Below the pieces are notes generated by a model. The model worked only from the letters and a program-made list of their open reading frames with translations, made no database searches and was not told the DNA's origin. The position numbers and the translations under genes were made by a program. 64,000 nucleotides of DNA from Roseomonas mucosa ATCC BAA-692 (GTDB lineage Bacteria > Pseudomonadota > Alphaproteobacteria > Acetobacterales > Acetobacteraceae): NCBI RefSeq assembly GCF_000622225.1, contig NZ_JHWD01000011.1:64895-128894 (forward strand), in the 5' to 3' direction. Positions 62,391 to 64,000 of this stretch are shown here, piece after piece. Within the stretch, counting starts at the first letter, position 1. Each line of letters starts with the position of its first letter.

Positions 62391-63542
62391 TCAGATCGCG
62401 CCGCCGGAACGGCGCAGCAGGCCAAGCCCCGCCTCCGGTGCCGCGTCGCCGCGCCTCCGGCGGAGGAGTTCCTGGAGCGCCCGCCGCAGGAGGGGTTCGG
62501 CCATGGTGGCCACGGCCAGCGCCGCCAGGGCCGTGCCGGCGATCCCGAGCAGCGCCGCCGCGACCGGCGGCACCCCCTGCGCCAGAAAGGCGTGCCGGAG
62601 CGTGTGCCCGATGGGCTCGTGCAGCAGATAGAGGGGATAGGTCATCAGCCCCGCATTCCGCAGGCCCCGCAGCCAGGCCCCCGGCAGGCGCGCGATCCCC
62701 GCGCGCCAGACCACCGAGGCGACGATCCCGCCGCAGGCCAGCGCCCAAAGCAGGATGGGCCAGGGCCAGATCGTGGCGGCATCGAGATGCCCGGGCGATT
62801 TCTCCACGATCTCCAGGGTGCGGCAGGTCATCTCCACCGGCGCCGCGAGCACCGCCAGCAGCAGGGCCAGGGCCCCGGGGCGCGACAGCCGCCGCCGCGA
62901 CCAGAGCCAGAGGAAGATGCCGGCGGCGAAGTAGATGCCGTGGCGCAGCAGGGTGAGGTTGCGGACGCCGTAGCCGAATTCGAGCGAGGGACCGTGGATG
63001 ACGCCGGCCACCTGCAGGGCATAGGCGGCGAGATAGGCGCTGCTGGCCAAAGTGAGGCCGATGCCCAGCCATTCCAGCCGGTGGAAGGCGCCGCGCAGCA
63101 GCAGCAGGAGGATCAGCGCGTAGAACATGATCTCGATCGGCAGGGTCCAGTAGGCGGTGGCGATCCAGGGGCCGGTCGGAGCCAGGGCGAGCGAGGCCAG
63201 GAAGGGCCGCAGCAGGCTGGCATCGGATTGCGGCGCCAGGGCCAGGATGGCCAGGCTCAGCACGGCGCAGACCCAGGCGGCGGGGTAGAGGCGCAGCATG
63301 CGGGAGCGCAGGAAGGCCAGCGGCGTCGTGCCGTTCGCGGAATTCGCGATCACGAAGCCGGACAGGACGAAGAAGACCTGCACACCCACCCAGCCGAACC
63401 AGCCGACCTCTGGCGTGGCCGCGTCGTACCAGGTGAGATGGAAGAAGGCCACCATCAGGGCCGCCAGGAAGCGGATGGCGTCCACCCCGTAGAGGTAGTC
63501 GCCCTTCCGCCCCCCTGGCATCGTCGCGATTGGCGTTTCCAT
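62391..63542 (-). CDS. Acyltransferase-3 family membrane O-acyltransferase
   Basis: 383 residues with about 10 membrane segments: LYGVDAIRFLAALMVAFFHL (the catalytic-type His in the first segment), GWFGWVGVQVFFVLSGFVIA and RSRMLRLYPAAWVCAVLSLA. These are the OafA/NodX family motifs; such enzymes O-acetylate or succinylate glycans in the membrane. ATG 63542 has AGGA 7 bases upstream. An ATG at 63581 overlaps the RTX gene's stop (ATGA) and would couple the two, adding 13 residues. It fits the glycan theme of this end of the window. Confidence 0.88.
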   Translation of the reverse strand: METPIATMPGGRKGDYLYGVDAIRFLAALMVAFFHLTWYDAATPEVGWFGWVGVQVFFVLSGFVIANSANGTTPLAFLRSRMLRLYPAAWVCAVLSLAILALAPQSDASLLRPFLASLALAPTGPWIATAYWTLPIEIMFYALILLLLLRGAFHRLEWLGIGLTLASSAYLAAYALQVAGVIHGPSLEFGYGVRNLTLLRHGIYFAAGIFLWLWSRRRLSRPGALALLLAVLAAPVEMTCRTLEIVEKSPGHLDAATIWPWPILLWALACGGIVASVVWRAGIARLPGAWLRGLRNAGLMTYPLYLLHEPIGHTLRHAFLAQGVPPVAAALLGIAGTALAALAVATMAEPLLRRALQELLRRRRGDAAPEAGLGLLRRSGGAI

Positions 63543-63577
63543 CTTCCTGTCCTGCCTCTCCGGCCTGGCCGGGGCTG

Positions 63578-64000
63578 TCATGAGAACCAGACGTTGTCCG
63601 CGGCCAGGCCGCCGGCGAAGCCCTGGAGGGTGATCTGCACCGGGGTGCCGAAGCCCGACAGGTCGATCACCGTGGCGCCGTTGGCCTGCGCGACATGGCC
63701 GCTCAGCGCGGCGAAGTTGCTCAGCCCCGCGATGCCGTCGAAGACCAGCACGTCCTTCTCCGCCGTGCTGAAGTCCTGTACCACCACGTCCCCCGCCACG
63801 GGGCGGAAGACGAACTCGTCCGCCCCCGCGCCGCCGATCAGCGTATCGGCGGCGCCGCCGCCGGTCAGGCGGTCATTGCCGTCGGCGCCGTTCAGCGTGT
63901 TCGCGCGCGTGTCGCCGATCAGCAGGTCGTTGCCGCCGCCGCCGAGGACCGAGGTGAGGCCGGAGGCGATCGCCTGGGCACTGCCGCCGGGCGTGCCGCC
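63578..64000 (-). CDS. RTX-repeat (hemolysin-type calcium-binding) protein, C-terminal end
   Basis: The 140 residues in the window include GGxGxDxxx-type repeats [40 protein letters not shown], then the typical type I secretion tail: [19 protein letters not shown] and ending [13 protein letters not shown]. Ca2+-binding RTX proteins leave the cell through a one-step type I (ABC-MFP-TolC) system with an uncleaved C-terminal signal. The N-terminal function is beyond the window edge. The stop overlaps an upstream ATG of the acyltransferase gene. Confidence 0.9.
   Translation of the reverse strand, partial: GGTPGGSAQAIASGLTSVLGGGGNDLLIGDTRANTLNGADGNDRLTGGGAADTLIGGAGADEFVFRPVAGDVVVQDFSTAEKDVLVFDGIAGLSNFAALSGHVAQANGATVIDLSGFGTPVQITLQGFAGGLAADNVWFS

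Noticed and set aside
58500-62956. Long plus-strand frames (779 and 751 codons) across the 58.5-63 kb region
   Set aside because: They run antisense to the EmrE/ArnE-like, GT, HAD-UbiA and acyltransferase genes and even cross intergenic repeats; composition is shadow-like.

Overview
The window is GC-rich chromosomal DNA (about 70% by eye) from an alphaproteobacterium. A Roseomonas-like member of the Acetobacteraceae is the best guess. Reasons: a SAM-II type riboswitch ahead of metNIQ, a MucR/Ros-family protein, an SdhAF4-like (DUF1674) protein, many twin-arginine solute-binding proteins and a GMC/cytochrome c sugar-acid dehydrogenase. The genus is inference. I found no tRNA, rRNA, IS element, prophage or CRISPR array. 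Most long ORFs opposite real genes are high-GC shadows and are left out.

Layout. 1-6927 (minus): partial hydantoinase, creatininase-family hydrolase and a dipeptide-type ABC importer whose inner permease and one ATPase are fused. 7242-8435: HtpX-like protease, divergent from an SdhAF4-like protein. 8743-13320 (minus): SAM-II riboswitch, small leader ORFs, metN, metI and three tandem metQ genes. 13471-18864 (minus): thioesterase, MotA/MotB, a racemase-like protein lacking one catalytic cysteine, a conserved small protein, and a lytic transglycosylase lipoprotein with four PIPDGST repeats. 19132-26301 (plus): glycine-zipper lipoprotein, then a glycan locus (KpsM/KpsT-like exporter, small unknown protein, double-domain glycosyltransferase, second glycosyltransferase). 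26368-28796 (minus): CobW-type GTPase behind an N-acyl-D-amino-acid deacylase. 29411-32627: LysR regulator, FMN monooxygenase and flavin reductase. 32839-40349 (plus): amidohydrolase, PLP Cys/Met-metabolism enzyme, siderophore-type binding protein and a polar amino-acid ABC importer. 40376-46132 (minus): peptide-type binding protein and a gluconate-dehydrogenase-type operon whose small subunit has an in-frame TAA. 46463-48364: class A beta-lactamase with divergent AmpR. 48717-54347 (minus): MFS transporter, acetyl-CoA synthetase, two low-complexity secreted proteins and an unusual long MucR-family protein. 54546-58091: topoisomerase III and a fosmidomycin-resistance-type MFS pump. 58782-64000 (minus): small EmrE/ArnE-like protein, polytopic glycosyltransferase, HAD-UbiA prenyltransferase, acyltransferase and the end of an RTX-repeat protein.

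The signal that no gene explains is a family of modular palindromic elements. Two near full-length copies of about 316 bp lie in opposite orientation (48385-48700 and 58390-58705). Three partial copies occur at 15955-16150, 29281-29372 and 36855-37010, with looser relatives near 483-691 and 19723-19800. Each sits downstream of at least one gene. The other strong leads are the SAM-II leader with its 73-codon ORF ending just before an SD-less metN, the MucR fusion, the ochre codon in the dehydrogenase small subunit, and a possible polyprenyl-phosphate sugar module at 58782-62116.
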